From Bos javanicus (taxonomy: Eukaryota; Chordata; Mammalia; Artiodactyla; Bovidae), in NCBI RefSeq assembly GCF_032452875.1, contig NW_026893641.1, positions 620,001 through 684,000 of the forward strand: a DNA stretch of 64,000 bases, in the 5' to 3' direction. This document shows positions 28,160 to 42,079 of the stretch, in pieces. A program made the translations under genes and the position numbers. Below the pieces are notes generated by a model. It saw nothing but the letters and a program-made list of their open reading frames with translations. It ran no database searches and was not told where the DNA came from. The first letter of the stretch is position 1, and every line of letters starts with the position of its first letter.

Positions 28160-30371
28160 TGATCAGTGTATGATAGCAAACATGATCAGCGCATGATCAG
28201 TCACATGATCAGCGCCATTAAGTCACGTGATCACTACATGATAGTCATGTGATCAGTCCATGATCAGTCACGGTATCAGTGCATGATCAGCCACGTGATC
28301 AGTGCATGATCAGCCACGTGATCAGTGCATGATAGCCATGTGATCAGTGCATGATCAGTCACGTGATCAGTGCATGATCAGGCACGTGATCAGTGCATGA
28401 TCAGTCACCTGATGGGTGCATGATCAGTCACGTGACCAGTACATGGTAGCTACATGATCATTGCATGATCAGCCACGTGAGTAGTGCATGATAGCCACGT
28501 GATCAGTGCATGATCAGTCACGTGATCAGTGCATGATCAGCCATGTGATCAGTGCATGATCAGGCACGTGATCAGTGCATGATCAGCCACGTGATCAGTG
28601 CATGATAGCCACGTGATCAGTGCATGATCAGTCACGTGATCAGTGCATGATCAGTCACGTGATCAGTGCATGATCAGCCACGTGATCAGTGCATGATCAG
28701 CCACGTGATCAGTGCATGATCAGTCACGTGATCAGTGCATGGTAGCTACGTGATCAGTGCATGATCAGCCACGTGATCAGTGCATGATAGCCACGTGATC
28801 AGTGCATGATCAGTCACGTGATCAGTGCATGATCAGTCACGTGATCAGTGCATGATCAGTCACTGATCAGTGCATGATCAATTACGTGATCAGTGCATGA
28901 TCAGTCACGTGATCAGTGCATGGTAGCTACGTGATCAGTGCATGATCAGCCACGTGATCAGTGCATGATAGCCACGTGATCAGTGCATGATCAGTCACGT
29001 GATCAGTGTATGATCATGCACGTGATCAGTGCATGATCAGTCATGTGATCAGTGCATGATATAGACGTGATCAGTGCATGATCAGTCACGTGATCAGTGC
29101 ATGATCAGCCACGTGATCAGTGCATGATAGCCACGTGATCAGTGCATGATAGCCAGTGATCAGTGCATGATCAGTCACGTGATCAGTGCATGATCAGCCA
29201 CGTGATCAGTGCATGATAGCCACGTGATCAGTGCATGATCAGTCACGTGATCAGTGCATGATCAGTCACGTGATCAGTGCATGATCAGCCACGTGATCAG
29301 TGCATGATCAATTACGTGATCAGTGCATGATCAGTCACGTGATCAGTGCATGATCAGTCACGTGATCAGTGCATGATCAGTCACGTGATCAGTGCATGAT
29401 CAGCCACGTGATCAGTGCATGATCAGTCACGATCAGTGCATGATCAGTCACGTGATCAGTGCATGATCAGCCACGTGATCAGTGCATGATCAGTCACGTG
29501 ATCGTGTGTGATCAGCCATGTGACAGTGCATGATATCAGTGCATGATAGCCACGTGATCAGTGCATGATAGCCACGTGATCAGTGCATGATCAGTCACGT
29601 GATACGTGTGTGATCAGCCACGTGATCAGTGCATGATATCCACGTGATCAGTGCATGATAGCCACGTGATCAGTGCATGATAGTCACGTGATCAGTGCAT
29701 GATCAGTCACGTGATACGTGTGTGATCAGCCACGTGATCAGTGCATGATGAGCCACGTGATCAGTGCAGGATCAATTACGTGATCAGTGCATGATCAGTC
29801 ACGTGACCAGTACATGGTTGCTACGTGATCGTTGCATGATCAGCCACGTGAGCAGAGCATGATAGCCACGTGATCAGTGCATGATCAGTCACGTGATCAG
29901 TACATGATCAGTCACGTGAACAGTGCATGATCATTTACGTGATCTGTGCATGATCAGTCACGTGACCAGTATATGGTAGCTACGTGATCATTCCATGACG
30001 AGCCACGTGAGCAGTGCATGATAGCCACGTGATGTGTGCATGATGAGTTACGTGAGCAGAGTATGATCAGCCACGTGATCAGTGCATGAGTGCCACGTGA
30101 TCAGTGCATGATATGTCACGTGACAGGTGTGTGATCAGCCACGTGAACAGTGCATGTTCAGCCACGTGATCAGTGCATGATAGCCACGTGATCAGTGCAT
30201 GATCAGTTACGTGAGCAGTGTATGATCAGCCACGTGATCAGTGCATGGTCAGACACGTGAACAGTGTATGATCAGCCACGTGATCAGTGCATGATATCCA
30301 AGTGATCAGTGCATGATCAATCACGTGATCAGTGTATGATCAGCCACGTGAACAGTGCATGCTCAGTCACG

Positions 30372-30622
30372 TGATCAGGGCCTGCTGAGCTGCGTGATTA
30401 CTGTCTGCTCATCTGCTTGACAATTGCCAGCTGAGCTGCACGATTCCTGCCTGTCATCTGCTTGACAATTGCCAGCTGTGCTGCGTAATTCCTGCCTGCT
30501 CAGCTGCTTGATTATTGCCAGCTGAGCAGCATGATTCCTCACAGCTGAGTTCCATGATTATTGCCTGCTGACTGTTTGATTCGTGCCTACTCAGCTCTTT
30601 GTTTATTGCCTCCAGAGGCACA
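30372..30622 (+). repeat. Diverged monomer tract, family A
   Basis: Full-length A tract with GACTGTTTGATT (frame 30454-30642 open). It is followed by CCATTAAG and then the CTGTCACATGATTAG variant. Confidence 0.93.
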
Positions 30623-31482
30623 TGATCAGTGTATGATAGCAAACATGATCAGCGCATGATCAGTCACATGATCAGCGCCATTAAGTCACGTGATCACTAC
30701 ATGATAGTCATGTGATCAGTCCATGCTCAGTCACGGTATCAGTGCATGATCAGCCACGTGATCAGTGCATGATCTGTCACATGATTAGTGTATGATCATC
30801 CACGTGATCAGTGCATGGGCAGTCATGTGATCAGTGCATGATATAGACGTGATCAGTGCATGATCAGTCTCGTGATCAGTGCATGATAGCCACGTGATCA
30901 GTGCATGATCAGTCACCTGATGGGTGTATGATCATTCACGTGACCTGTACATGGTAGCTACATGATCATTGCATGATCAGCCACGTGAGTAGTGCATGAT
31001 AGCCACGTGATCAGTGCATGATCAGTCACGTGATCAGTGCATGATCAGTCATGTGACCAGTACATGGTAGCTGCGTGATCATGCATGATCAGCCACGTGA
31101 GCAGTGCATGATAGCCACGTGATCAGTGCATGATCAGACACGTGATCAGTGCATGATCAGTCACGTGATCAGTGCATGATCAGTCACGTGATCAGTGCAT
31201 GATAGCTACGTGATCAGTGCATGATCAGCCACGTGATCAGTGCATGATAGCCACGTGATCAGTGCATGATCAGCCACGTGATCAGTGCATGATCAGTCAC
31301 GTGATCAGTGCATGATCAGCCACGTGATCAGTGCATGATAGCCACGTGATCAGTGCATGACAATTACGTGATCAGTGCATGATCAATCACGTGATCAGTG
31401 CATGATAGCCACGTGATCAGTGCATGATCAGTCACGTGATCAGTGTGTGATCAGCCACGTGAACAGTGCATGCTCAGTCACG

Positions 31483-31726
31483 TGATCAGGGCCTGCTGAG
31501 CTGCGTGATTACTGTCTGCTCATCTGCTTGACAATTGCCAGCTGAGCTGCACGATTCCTGCCTGTCATCTGCTTGACAATTGCCACCTGTGCTGCATAAT
31601 TCCTGCCTGCTCATCTGCTTGATTATTGCCAGCTGAGCAGCATGATTTCTCAGAGCTGAGTTCCATGATTATTGCCTGACTGATTCCTGCCTACTCAGCT
31701 CTTTGTTCATTGCCTCCAGAGGCACA
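31483..31726 (+). repeat. Diverged monomer tract, family B
   Basis: B tract with CCACCTGTGC, CTGCATAATT, TCTCAGAGCTG, CTGATTCCTGCC and TTGTTCATT, followed by GACAGAAACATG and GATAAGCC. Confidence 0.92.
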
Positions 31727-32859
31727 TGATCAGTGTATGACAGAAACATGATCAGCACATGATCAGTCACATGATCAATGCATGATAAGCCACGTGATCA
31801 GTGCATGATCAATTACGTGATCAGTGCATGATCAGTCATGTGACCAGTGCATGGTAGCTGCGTGATCATTGCATGATCAGCCACGTGATCAGTGCATGAT
31901 AGCCACGTGATCAGTGCATGATCAGCCACGTGATCAGTGCATGATCAGTCACGTGATCAGTGCATGATAGCTACGTGATCAGTGCATGATCAGCCACGTG
32001 ATCAGTGCATGATAGCCACGTGATCAGTGCATGATCAGCCACGTGATCAGTGCATGATAGCCACGTGATCAGTGCATGATCAGTCACGTGATACGTGTGT
32101 GATCAGCCACGTGATCAGTGCATGATATCCACGTGATCAGTGCATGATAGCCACGTGATCAGTGCATGATTAGTCACGTGATCAGTGCATGATCAGTCAC
32201 GTGATACAGTGTGATCAGCCACGTGATCAGTGCATGATGAGCCACGTGATCAGTGCATGATCAATTACGTGATCAGTGCATGATCAGTCACGTGACCAGT
32301 ACATGGTTGCTACGTGATCATTGCATGATCAGCCACGTGAGCAGTGCATGATAGCCACGTGATCAGTGCATGATCAGTCACGTGATCAGTGCATGATCAG
32401 TCACGTGATCAGTGCATGATCATTTACGTGATCAGTGCATGATCAGTCACGTGACCAGTATATGGTAGCTTCATGATCATTCCATGACGAGCCACGTGAG
32501 CAGTGCATGATAGCCACGTGATGTGTGCATGATCAGTCACGTGATCAGTGTATGATCAGCCACGTGATCAGTGCATGAGTGCCACGTGATCAGTGCATGA
32601 TATGTCACGTGACAGTGTGTGATCAGCCACGTGATCAGTGCATGATCAGCCACGTGATCAGTGCATGATAGCCACGTGATCAGTGCATGATCAGTTACGT
32701 GAGCAGTGTATGATCAGCCACGTGATCAGTGCATGGTCAGACACGTGAACAGTGTATGATCAGCCACGTGATCAGTGCATGATATCCACGTGATCAGTGC
32801 ATGATCAGTCACGTGATCAGTGTATGATCAGCCACGTGAACAGTGCATGCTCAGTCACG

Positions 32860-33019
32860 TGATCAGTGCCTGATGAGCTGCGTGATTACTGTCTGCTCAT
32901 CTGCTTGACAATTGCCAGCTGATCTGCACGATTCCTGCCTGTCATCTGCTTGACAATTGCCAGCTGTGCTGTATAATTCCTGCCTGCTCAGCTGCTTGAT
33001 TATTGCCAGCTGAGCAGCA
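32860..33019 (+). repeat. Truncated diverged tract T
   Basis: Same truncation and TGATTCACG junction as at 27717. The first monomer is CAGTGCCTGATGAGCTGCG, and CTGTATAATT shows change at both CpG positions. Confidence 0.92.
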
Positions 33020-33051
33020 TGATTCACGTGAACAGTGCATGCTCAGTCACG

Positions 33052-33302
33052 TGATCAGGGCCTGCTGAGCTGCGTGATTACTGTCTGCTCATCTGCTTGA
33101 CAATTGCCAGCTGAGCTGCACGATTCCTGCCTGTCATCTGCTTGACAATTGCCAGCTGTGCTGCATAATTCCTGCCTGCTCAGCTGCTTGATTATTGCCA
33201 GCTGAGCAGCATGATTCCTCACAGCTGAGTTCCATGATTATTGCCTGCTGACTGTTTGATTCGTGCCTACTCAGCTCTTTGTTTATTGCCTCCAGAGGCA
33301 CA
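33052..33302 (+). repeat. Diverged monomer tract, family A
   Basis: Full-length A tract with GACTGTTTGATT, but CTGCATAATT instead of CTGCGTAATT. The frame 33134-33322 stays open with one residue changed. Confidence 0.92.
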
Positions 33303-35466
33303 TGATCAGTGTATGATAGCAAACATGATCAGCGCATGATCAGTCACATGATCAGCGCCATTAAGTCACGTGATCACTACATGATAGTCATGTGATCAGT
33401 CCATGCTCAGTCACGGTATCAGTGCATGATCAGCCACGTGATCAGTGCATGATCAGCCACGTGATCAGTGCATGATAGCTACGTGATCAGTGCATGATCA
33501 GTCACGTGATCAGTGCATGATCAGGCACGTGATCAGTGCATGATCAGTCACGTGATCAGTGCATGATCAGTCACGTGACCAGTACATGGTAGCTACATGA
33601 TCATTGCATGATCAGCCACGTGAGTAGTGCATGATAGCCACGTGATCAGTGCATGATCAGTCACGTGATCAGTGCATGATCAGCCATGTGATCAGTGCAT
33701 GATCAGGCACGTGATCAGTGCATGATCAGCCACGTGATCAGTGCATGATAGCCACGTGATCAGTGCATGATCAGTCACGTGATCAGTGCATGATCAGTCA
33801 CGTGATCAGTGCATGATCAGCCACGTGATCAGTGCATGATCAGCCACGTGATCAGTGCATGATCAGTCACGTGATCAGTGCATGGTAGCTACGTGATCAG
33901 TGCATGATCAGCCACGTGATCAGTGCATGATAGCCACGTGATCAGTGCATGATCAGTCACGTGATCAGTGCATGATCAGTCACGTGATCAGTGCATGATC
34001 AGTCACTGATCAGTGCATGATCAATTACGTGATCAGTGCATGATCAGTCACGTGATCAGTGCATGATAGCCACGTGATCAGTGCATGATCAGCCACGTGA
34101 TCAGTGCATGATAGCCACGTGATCAGTGCATGATCAGTCACGTGATCAGTGTATGATCATCCACGTGATCAGTGCATGATCAGTCATGTGATCAGTGCAT
34201 GATATAGACGTGATCAGTGCATGATCAGTCACGTGATCAGTGCATGATCAGCCACGTGATCAGTGCATGATAGCCACGTGATCAGTGCATGATAGCCAGT
34301 GATCAGTGCATGATCAGTCACGTGATCAGTGCATGATCAGCCACGTGATCAGTGCATGATAGCCACGTGATCAGTGCATGATCAGTCACGTGATCAGTGC
34401 ATGATCAGTCACGTGATCAGTGCATGATCAGCCACGTGATCAGTGCATGATCAATTACGTGATCAGTGCATGATCAGTCACGTGATCAGTGCATGATCAG
34501 TCACGTGATCAGTGCATGATCAGTCACGTGATCAGTGCATGATCAGCCACGTGATCAGTGCATGATCAGTCACGTGATCAGTGCATGATCAGTCACGTGA
34601 TCAGTGCATGATCAGCCACGTGATCAGTGCATGATCAGTCACGTGATCGTGCATGATCAGCCACGTGATCAGTGCATGATATCAGTGCATGATAGCCACG
34701 TGATCAGTGCATGATAGCCACGTGATCAGTGCATGATCAGTCACGTGATACGTGTGTGATCAGCCACGTGATCAGTGCATGATATCCACGTGATCAGTGC
34801 ATGATAGCCACGTGATCAGTGCATGATAGTCACGTGATCAGTGCATGATCAGTCACGTGATACGTGTGTGATCAGCCACGTGATCAGTGCATGATGAGCC
34901 ACGTGATCAGTGCATGATCAATTACGTGATCAGTGCATGATCAGTCACGTGACAGTACATGGTTGCTACGTGATCAGTGCATGATCAGCCACGTGATCAG
35001 TGCATGATCAGTCACGTGATCAGTGCATGATCATTTACGTGATCAGTGCATGATCAGTCACGTGACCAGTATATGGTAGCTACGTGATCATTCCATGACA
35101 GCCACGTGAGCAGTGCATGATAGCCACGTGATCAGTGCATGATCAGTCACGTGATCAGTGTATGATCAGCCACGTGATCAGTGCATGAGTGCCACGTGAT
35201 CAGTGCATGATAGTCACGTGACAGTGTGTGATCAGCCACGTGATCAGTGCATGATCAGCCACGTGATCAGTGCATGATAGCCACGTGATCAGTGCATGAT
35301 CAGTTACGTGATCAGTGTATGATCAGCACGTGATCAGTGCATGTCAGACACGTGATCAGTGTATGATCAGCCACGTGATCAGTGCATGATATCCACGTGA
35401 TCAGTGCATGATCAGTCACGTGATCAGTGTATGATCAGCCACGTGATCAGTGCATGATCAGTCACG

Positions 35467-35626
35467 TGATCAGTGCCTGCTGAGCTGCGTGATTACTGTC
35501 TGCTCATCTGCTTGACAATTGCCAGCTGAGCTGCATGATTCCTGCCTGTCATCTGCTTGACAATTGCCAGCTGTGCTGTGTAATTCCTGCCTGCTCAGCT
35601 GCTTGATTATTGCCAGCTGAGCAGCA
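35467..35626 (+). repeat. Truncated diverged tract T
   Basis: Truncated tract with the shared TGATTCACG junction. CTGTGTAATT and CTGCATGATTCC are CpG-decay forms. Confidence 0.92.
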
Positions 35627-35658
35627 TGATTCACGTGAACAGTGCATGCTCAGTCACG

Positions 35659-35909
35659 TGATCAGGGCCTGCTGAGCTGCGTGATTACTGTCTGCTCATC
35701 TGCTTGACAATTGCCAGCTGAGCTGCACGATTCCTGCCTGTCATCTGCTTGACAATTGCCAGCTGTGCTGCGTAATTCCTGCCTGCTCAGCTGCTTGATT
35801 ATTGCCAGCTGAGCAGCATGATTCCTCACAGCTGAGTTCCATGATTATTGCCTGCTGACTGTTTGATTCGTGCCTACTCAGCTCTTTGTTTATTGCCTCC
35901 AGAGGCACA
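35659..35909 (+). repeat. Diverged monomer tract, family A
   Basis: Full-length A tract with GACTGTTTGATT (frame 35741-35929 open), 192 bases after the start of its T partner. Confidence 0.93.
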
Positions 35910-38007
35910 TGATCAGTGTATGATAGCAAACATGATCAGCGCATGATCAGTCACATGATCAGCGCCATTAAGTCACGTGATCACTACATGATAGTCATGT
36001 GATCAGTCCATGATCAGTCACGGTATCAGTGCATGATCAGCCACGTGATCAGTGCATGATCAGCCACGTGATCAGTGCATGATAGCCACGTGATCAGTGC
36101 ATGATCAGTCACGTGATCAGTGCATGATCAGGCACGTGATCAGTGCATGATCAGTCACCTGATCAGTGCATGATCAGTCACGTGACCAGTACATGGTAGC
36201 TACATGATCATTGCATGATCAGCCACGTGAGTAGTGCATGATAGCCACGTGATCAGTGCATGATCAGTCACGTGATCAGTGCATGATCAGCCATGTGATC
36301 AGTGCATGATCAGGCACGTGATCAGTGCATGATCAGCCACGTGATCAGTGCATGATAGCCACGTGATCAGTGCATGATCAGTCACGTGATCAGTGCATGA
36401 TCAGTCACGTGATCAGTGCATGATCAGCCACGTGATCAGTGCATGATCAGCCACGTGATCAGTGCATGATCAGTCACGTGATCAGTGCATGATAGCTACG
36501 TGATCAGTGCATGATCAGCCACGTGATCAGTGCATGATAGCCACGTGATCAGTGCATGATCAGTCACGTGATCAGTGCATGATCAGTCACGTGATCAGTG
36601 CATGATCAGTCACTGATCAGTGCATGATCAATTACGTGATCAGTGCATGATCAGTCACGTGATCAGTGCATGATAGCTACGTGATCAGTGCATGATCAGC
36701 CACGTGATCAGTGCATGATAGCCACGTGATCAGTGCATGATCAGTCACGTGATCAGTGTATGATCATCCACGTGATCAGTGCATGATCAGTCATGTGATC
36801 AGTGCATGATATAGACGTGATCAGTGCATGATCAGTCACGTGATCAGTGCATGATCAGCCACGTGATCAGTGCATGATAGCCACGTGATCAGTGCATGAT
36901 AGCCAGTGATCAGTGCATGATCAGTCACGTGATCAGTGCATGATCAGCCACGTGATCAGTGCATGATAGCCACGTGATCAGTGCATGATCAGTCACGTGA
37001 TCAGTGCATGATCAGTCACGTGATCAGTGCATGATCAGCCACGTGATCAGTGCATGATCAATTACGTGATCAGTGCATGATCAGTCACGTGATCAGTGCA
37101 TGATCAGTCACGTGATCAGTGCATGATCAGTCACGTGATCAGTGCATGATCAGCCACGTGATCAGTGCATGATCAGTCACGTGATCAGTGCATGATCAGT
37201 CACGTGATCAGTGCATGATCAGCCACGTGATCAGTGCATGATCAGTCACGTGATCAGTGTGTGATCAGCCACGTGATCAGTGCATGATATCAGTGCATGA
37301 TAGCCACGTGATCAGTGCATGATAGCCACGTGATCAGTGCATGATCAGTCACGTGATACGTGTGTGATCAGCCACGTGATCAGTGCATGATATCCACGTG
37401 ATCAGTGCATGATAGCCACGTGATCAGTGCATGATAGTCACGTGATCAGTGCATGATCAGTCACGTGATACGTGTGTGATCAGCCACGGATCAGTGCATG
37501 ATGAGCCACGTGATCAGTGCATGATCAATTACGTGATCAGTGCATGATCAGTCACGTGACAGTACATGGTTGCTACGTGATCGTGCATGATCAGCCACGT
37601 GATCAGTGCATGATCAGTCACGTGATCAGTGCATGATCATTTACGTGATCAGTGCATGATCAGTCACGTGACCAGTATATGGTAGCTACGTGATCATTCC
37701 ATGACGAGCCACGTGAGCAGTGCATGATAGCCACGTGATGTGTGCATGATCAGTTACGTGAGCAGAGTATGATCAGCCACGTGATCAGTGCATGAGTGCC
37801 ACGTGATCAGTGCATGATATGTCACGTGACAGTGTGTGATCAGCCACGTGAACAGTGCATGTTCAGCCACGTGATCAGTGCATGATAGCCACGTGATCAG
37901 TGCATGATCAGTACGTGATCAGTGTATGATCAGCCACGTGATCAGTGCATGATCAGACACGTGATCAGTGTATGATCAGCCACGTGAACAGTGCATGCTC
38001 AGTCACG

Positions 38008-38258
38008 TGATCAGGGCCTGCTGAGCTGCGTGATTACTGTCTGCTCATCTGCTTGACAATTGCCAGCTGAGCTGCACGATTCCTGCCTGTCATCTGCTTG
38101 ACAATTGCCAGCTGTGCTGCGTAATTCCTGCCTGCTCAGCTGCTTGATTATTGCCAGCTGAGCAGCATGATTCCTCACAGCTGAGTTCCATGATTATTGC
38201 CTGCTGACTGTTTGATTCGTGCCTACTCAGCTCTTTGTTTATTGCCTCCAGAGGCACA
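38008..38258 (+). repeat. Diverged monomer tract, family A
   Basis: Full-length A tract with GACTGTTTGATT (frame 38090-38278 open). Confidence 0.93.
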
Positions 38259-39233
38259 TGATCAGTGTATGATAGCAAACATGATCAGCGCATGATCAGT
38301 CACATGATCAGCGCCATTAAGTCACGTGATCACTACATGATAGTCATGTGATCAGTCCATGCTCAGTCACGGTATCAGTGCATGATCAGCCACGTGATCA
38401 GTGCATGATCTGTCACATGATTAGTGTATGATCATCCACGTGATCAGTGCATGGGCAGTCATGTGATCAGTGCATGATATAGACGTGATCAGTGCATGAT
38501 CAGTCTCGTGATCAGTGCATGATAGCCACGTGATCAGTGCATGATCAGTCACCTGATGGGTGTATGATCATTCACGTGACCTGTACATGGTAGCTACATG
38601 ATCATTGCATGATCAGCCACGTGAGTAGTGCATGATAGCCACGTGATCACTGCATGATCAGTCACGTGATCAGTGCATGATCAGTCATGTGACCAGTACA
38701 TGGTAGCTGCGTGATCATGCATGATCAGCCACGTGAGCAGTGCATGATAGCCACGTGATCAGTGCATGATCAGACACGTGATCAGTGCATGATCAGTCAC
38801 GTGATCAGTGCATGATCAGCCACGTGATCAGTGCATGATCAGTCACGTGATCAGTGCATGATCAGCCACGTGATCAGTGCATGATCAGCCACGTGATCAG
38901 TGCATGATCAGTTACGTGATCAGTGCATGATCAGTCACGTGATCAGTACATGGTAGCTACGTGATCAGTGCATGATCAGCCACGTGATCAGTGCATGATA
39001 GCCACGTGATCAGTGCATGATCAGCCACGTGATCAGTGCATGATCAGTCACGTGATCAGTGCATGATCAGCCACGTGATCAGTGCATGATAGCCACGTGA
39101 TCAGTGCATGACAATTACGTGATCAGTGCATGATCAATCACGTGATCAGTGCATGATAGCCACGTGATCAGTGCATGATCAGTCACGTGATCAGTGTGTG
39201 ATCAGCCACGTGAACAGTGCATGCTCAGTCACG

Positions 39234-39476
39234 TGATCAGGGCCTGCTGAGCTGCGTGATTACTGTCTGCTCATCTGCTTGACAATTGCCAGCTGAGCTG
39301 CACGATTCCTGCCTGTCATCTGCTTGACAATTGCCAGCTGTGCTGCATAATTCCTGCCTGCTCATCTGCTTGATTATTGCCAGCTGAGCAGCATGATTTC
39401 TCAGAGCTGAGTTCCATGATTATTGCCTACTGATTCCTGCCTACTCAGCTCTTTGTTCATTGCCTCCAGAGGCACA
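39234..39476 (+). repeat. Diverged monomer tract, family B
   Basis: B tract with CCAGCTGTGC, CTGCATAATT, TCTCAGAGCTG, GCCTACTGATTCC and TTGTTCATT, then GACAGAAACATG. Confidence 0.92.
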
Positions 39477-40610
39477 TGATCAGTGTATGACAGAAACATG
39501 ATCAGCACATGATCAGTCACATGATCAGTGCATGATAAGCCACGTGATCAGTGCATGATCAATTACGTGATCAGTGCATGATCAGTCATGTGATCAGTGC
39601 ATGGTAGCTGCGTGATCAGTGCATGATCAGCCACGTGATCAGTGCATGATCAGTCACGTGATCAGTGCATGATCAGCCACGTGATCAGTGCATGATCAGT
39701 CACGTGATCAGTGCATGATAGCTACGTGATCAGTGCATGATCAGCCACGTGATCAGTGCATGATAGCCACGTGATCAGTGCATGATCAGCCACGTGATCA
39801 GTGCATGATAGCCACGTGATCAGTGCATGATCAGTCACGTGATACGTGTGTGATCAGCCACGTGATCAGTGCATGATATCCACGTGATCAGTGCATGATA
39901 GCCACGTGATCAGTGCATGATTAGTCACGTGATCAGTGCATGATCAGTCACGTGATACAGTGTGATCAGCCACGGATCAGTGCATGATGAGCCACGTGAT
40001 CAGTGCAGGATCAATTACGTGATCAGTGCATGATCAGTCACGTGACCAGTACATGGTTGCTACGTGATCATTGCATGATCAGCCACGTGAGCAGAGCATG
40101 ATAGCCACGTGATCAGTGCATGATCAGTCACGTGATCAGTACATGATCAGTCACGTGAACAGTGCATGATCATTTACGTGATCTGTGCATGATCAGTCAC
40201 GTGACCAGTATATGGTAGCTTCGTGATCATTCCATGACGAGCCACGTGAGCAGTGCATGATAGCCACGTGATGTGTGCATGATCAGTTACGTGAGCAGAG
40301 TATGATCAGCCACGTGATCAGTGCATGAGTGCCACGTGATCAGTGCATGATATGTCACGTGACAGGTGTGTGATCAGCCACGTGAACAGTGCATGTTCAG
40401 CCACGTGATCAGTGCATGATAGCCACGTGATCAGTGCATGATCAGTTACGTGAGCAGTGTATGATCAGCCACGTGATCAGTGCATGGTCAGACACGTGAA
40501 CAGTGTATGATCAGCCACGTGATCAGTGCATGATATCCAAGTGATCAGTGCATGATCAATCACGTGATCAGTGTATGATCAGCCACGTGAACAGTGCATG
40601 CTCAGTCACG

Positions 40611-40861
40611 TGATCAGGGCCTGCTGAGCTGCGTGATTACTGTCTGCTCATCTGCTTGACAATTGCCAGCTGAGCTGCACGATTCCTGCCTGTCATCTGC
40701 TTGACAATTGCCAGCTGTGCTGCGTAATTCCTGCCTGCTCAGCTGCTTGATTATTGCCAGCTGAGCAGCATGATTCCTCACAGCTGAGTTCCATGATTAT
40801 TGCCTGCTGACTGTTTGATTCGTGCCTACTCAGCTCTTTGTTTATTGCCTCCAGAGGCACA
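40611..40861 (+). repeat. Diverged monomer tract, family A
   Basis: Full-length A tract with GACTGTTTGATT (frame 40693-40881 open). Confidence 0.93.
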
Positions 40862-41836
40862 TGATCAGTGTATGATAGCAAACATGATCAGCGCATGATC
40901 AGTCACATGATCAGCGCCATTAAGTCACGTGATCACTACATGATAGTCATGTGATCAGTCCATGCTCAGTCACGGTATCAGTGCATGATCAGCCACGTGA
41001 TCAGTGCATGATCTGTCACATGATTAGTGTATGATCATCCACGTGATCAGTGCATGGGCAGTCATGTGATCAGTGCATGATATAGACGTGATCAGTGCAT
41101 GATCAGTCTCGTGATCAGTGCATGATAGCCACGTGATCAGTGCATGATCAGTCACCTGATGGGTGTATGATCATTCACGTGACCTGTACATGGTAGCTAC
41201 ATGATCATTGCATGATCAGCCACGTGAGTAGTGCATGATAGCCACGTGATCACTGCATGATCAGTCACGTGATCAGTGCATGATCAGTCATGTGACCAGT
41301 ACATGGTAGCTGCGTGATCATGCATGATCAGCCACGTGAGCAGTGCATGATAGCCACGTGATCAGTGCATGATCAGACACGTGATCAGTGCATGATCAGT
41401 CACGTGATCAGTGCATGATCAGCCACGTGATCAGTGCATGATCAGTCACGTGATCAGTGCATGATCAGCCACGTGATCAGTGCATGATCAGCCACGTGAT
41501 CAGTGCATGATCAGTTACGTGATCAGTGCATGATCAGTCACGTGATCAGTACATGGTAGCTACGTGATCAGTGCATGATCAGCCACGTGATCAGTGCATG
41601 ATAGCCACGTGATCAGTGCATGATCAGCCACGTGATCAGTGCATGATCAGTCACGTGATCAGTGCATGATCAGCCACGTGATCAGTGCATGATAGCCACG
41701 TGATCAGTGCATGACAATTACGTGATCAGTGCATGATCAATCACGTGATCAGTGCATGATAGCCACGTGATCAGTGCATGATCAGTCACGTGATCAGTGT
41801 GTGATCAGCCACGTGAACAGTGCATGCTCAGTCACG

Positions 41837-42079
41837 TGATCAGGGCCTGCTGAGCTGCGTGATTACTGTCTGCTCATCTGCTTGACAATTGCCAGCTGAG
41901 CTGCACGATTCCTGCCTGTCATCTGCTTGACAATTGCCACCTGTGCTGCATAATTCCTGCCTGCTCATCTGCTTGATTATTGCCAGCTGAGCAGCATGAT
42001 TTCTCAGAGCTGAGTTCCATGATTATTGCCTACTGATTCCTGCCTACTCAGCTCTTTGTTCATTGCCTCCAGAGGCACA
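41837..42079 (+). repeat. Diverged monomer tract, family B
   Basis: B tract with CCACCTGTGC, CTGCATAATT, TCTCAGAGCTG and GCCTACTGATTCC, then GACAGAAACATG. It differs from its 2,603-base neighbour at CCACC/CCAGC. Confidence 0.92.

Larger units (their letters stand above)
27717..30371 (+). repeat. X higher-order unit (T-A), 2.66 kb
   Basis: Unit opening with the truncated-plus-full tract pair, followed by about 2.2 kb of core monomers and the variant-rich flank of the next tract. The pair lies 5,143 bases upstream of the equivalent pair at 32860. Confidence 0.85.
30372..32859 (+). repeat. Y higher-order unit (A-B), 2.49 kb
   Basis: A tract at 30372 and B tract at 31483, only 1,111 bases apart (1,226 in the Y units at 38008 and 40611), then 1,377 bases to the next T tract. 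About five monomers appear to be missing between A and B. Confidence 0.85.
32860..35466 (+). repeat. X higher-order unit (T-A), 2.61 kb
   Basis: T-A unit followed directly by another X unit. The T and A anchors of the two (32877/35484 and 33069/35676) are both 2,607 bases apart, showing a tandem block copy. Confidence 0.87.
35467..38007 (+). repeat. X higher-order unit (T-A), 2.54 kb
   Basis: Second of two tandem X units. It lacks about three monomers relative to the one before. Its core part has the GATATCAG 9-base deletion near 37287, as the previous unit does near 34680. Confidence 0.86.
38008..40610 (+). repeat. Y higher-order unit (A-B), 2.60 kb, tandem copy 1
   Basis: The A and B anchors at 38025 and 39251 recur at 40628 and 41854, both offset by exactly 2,603 bases. 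The ATGATATAGACG, CACCTGATGGG and GACCTGTACATGG variants follow the A tract in both copies. Confidence 0.9.
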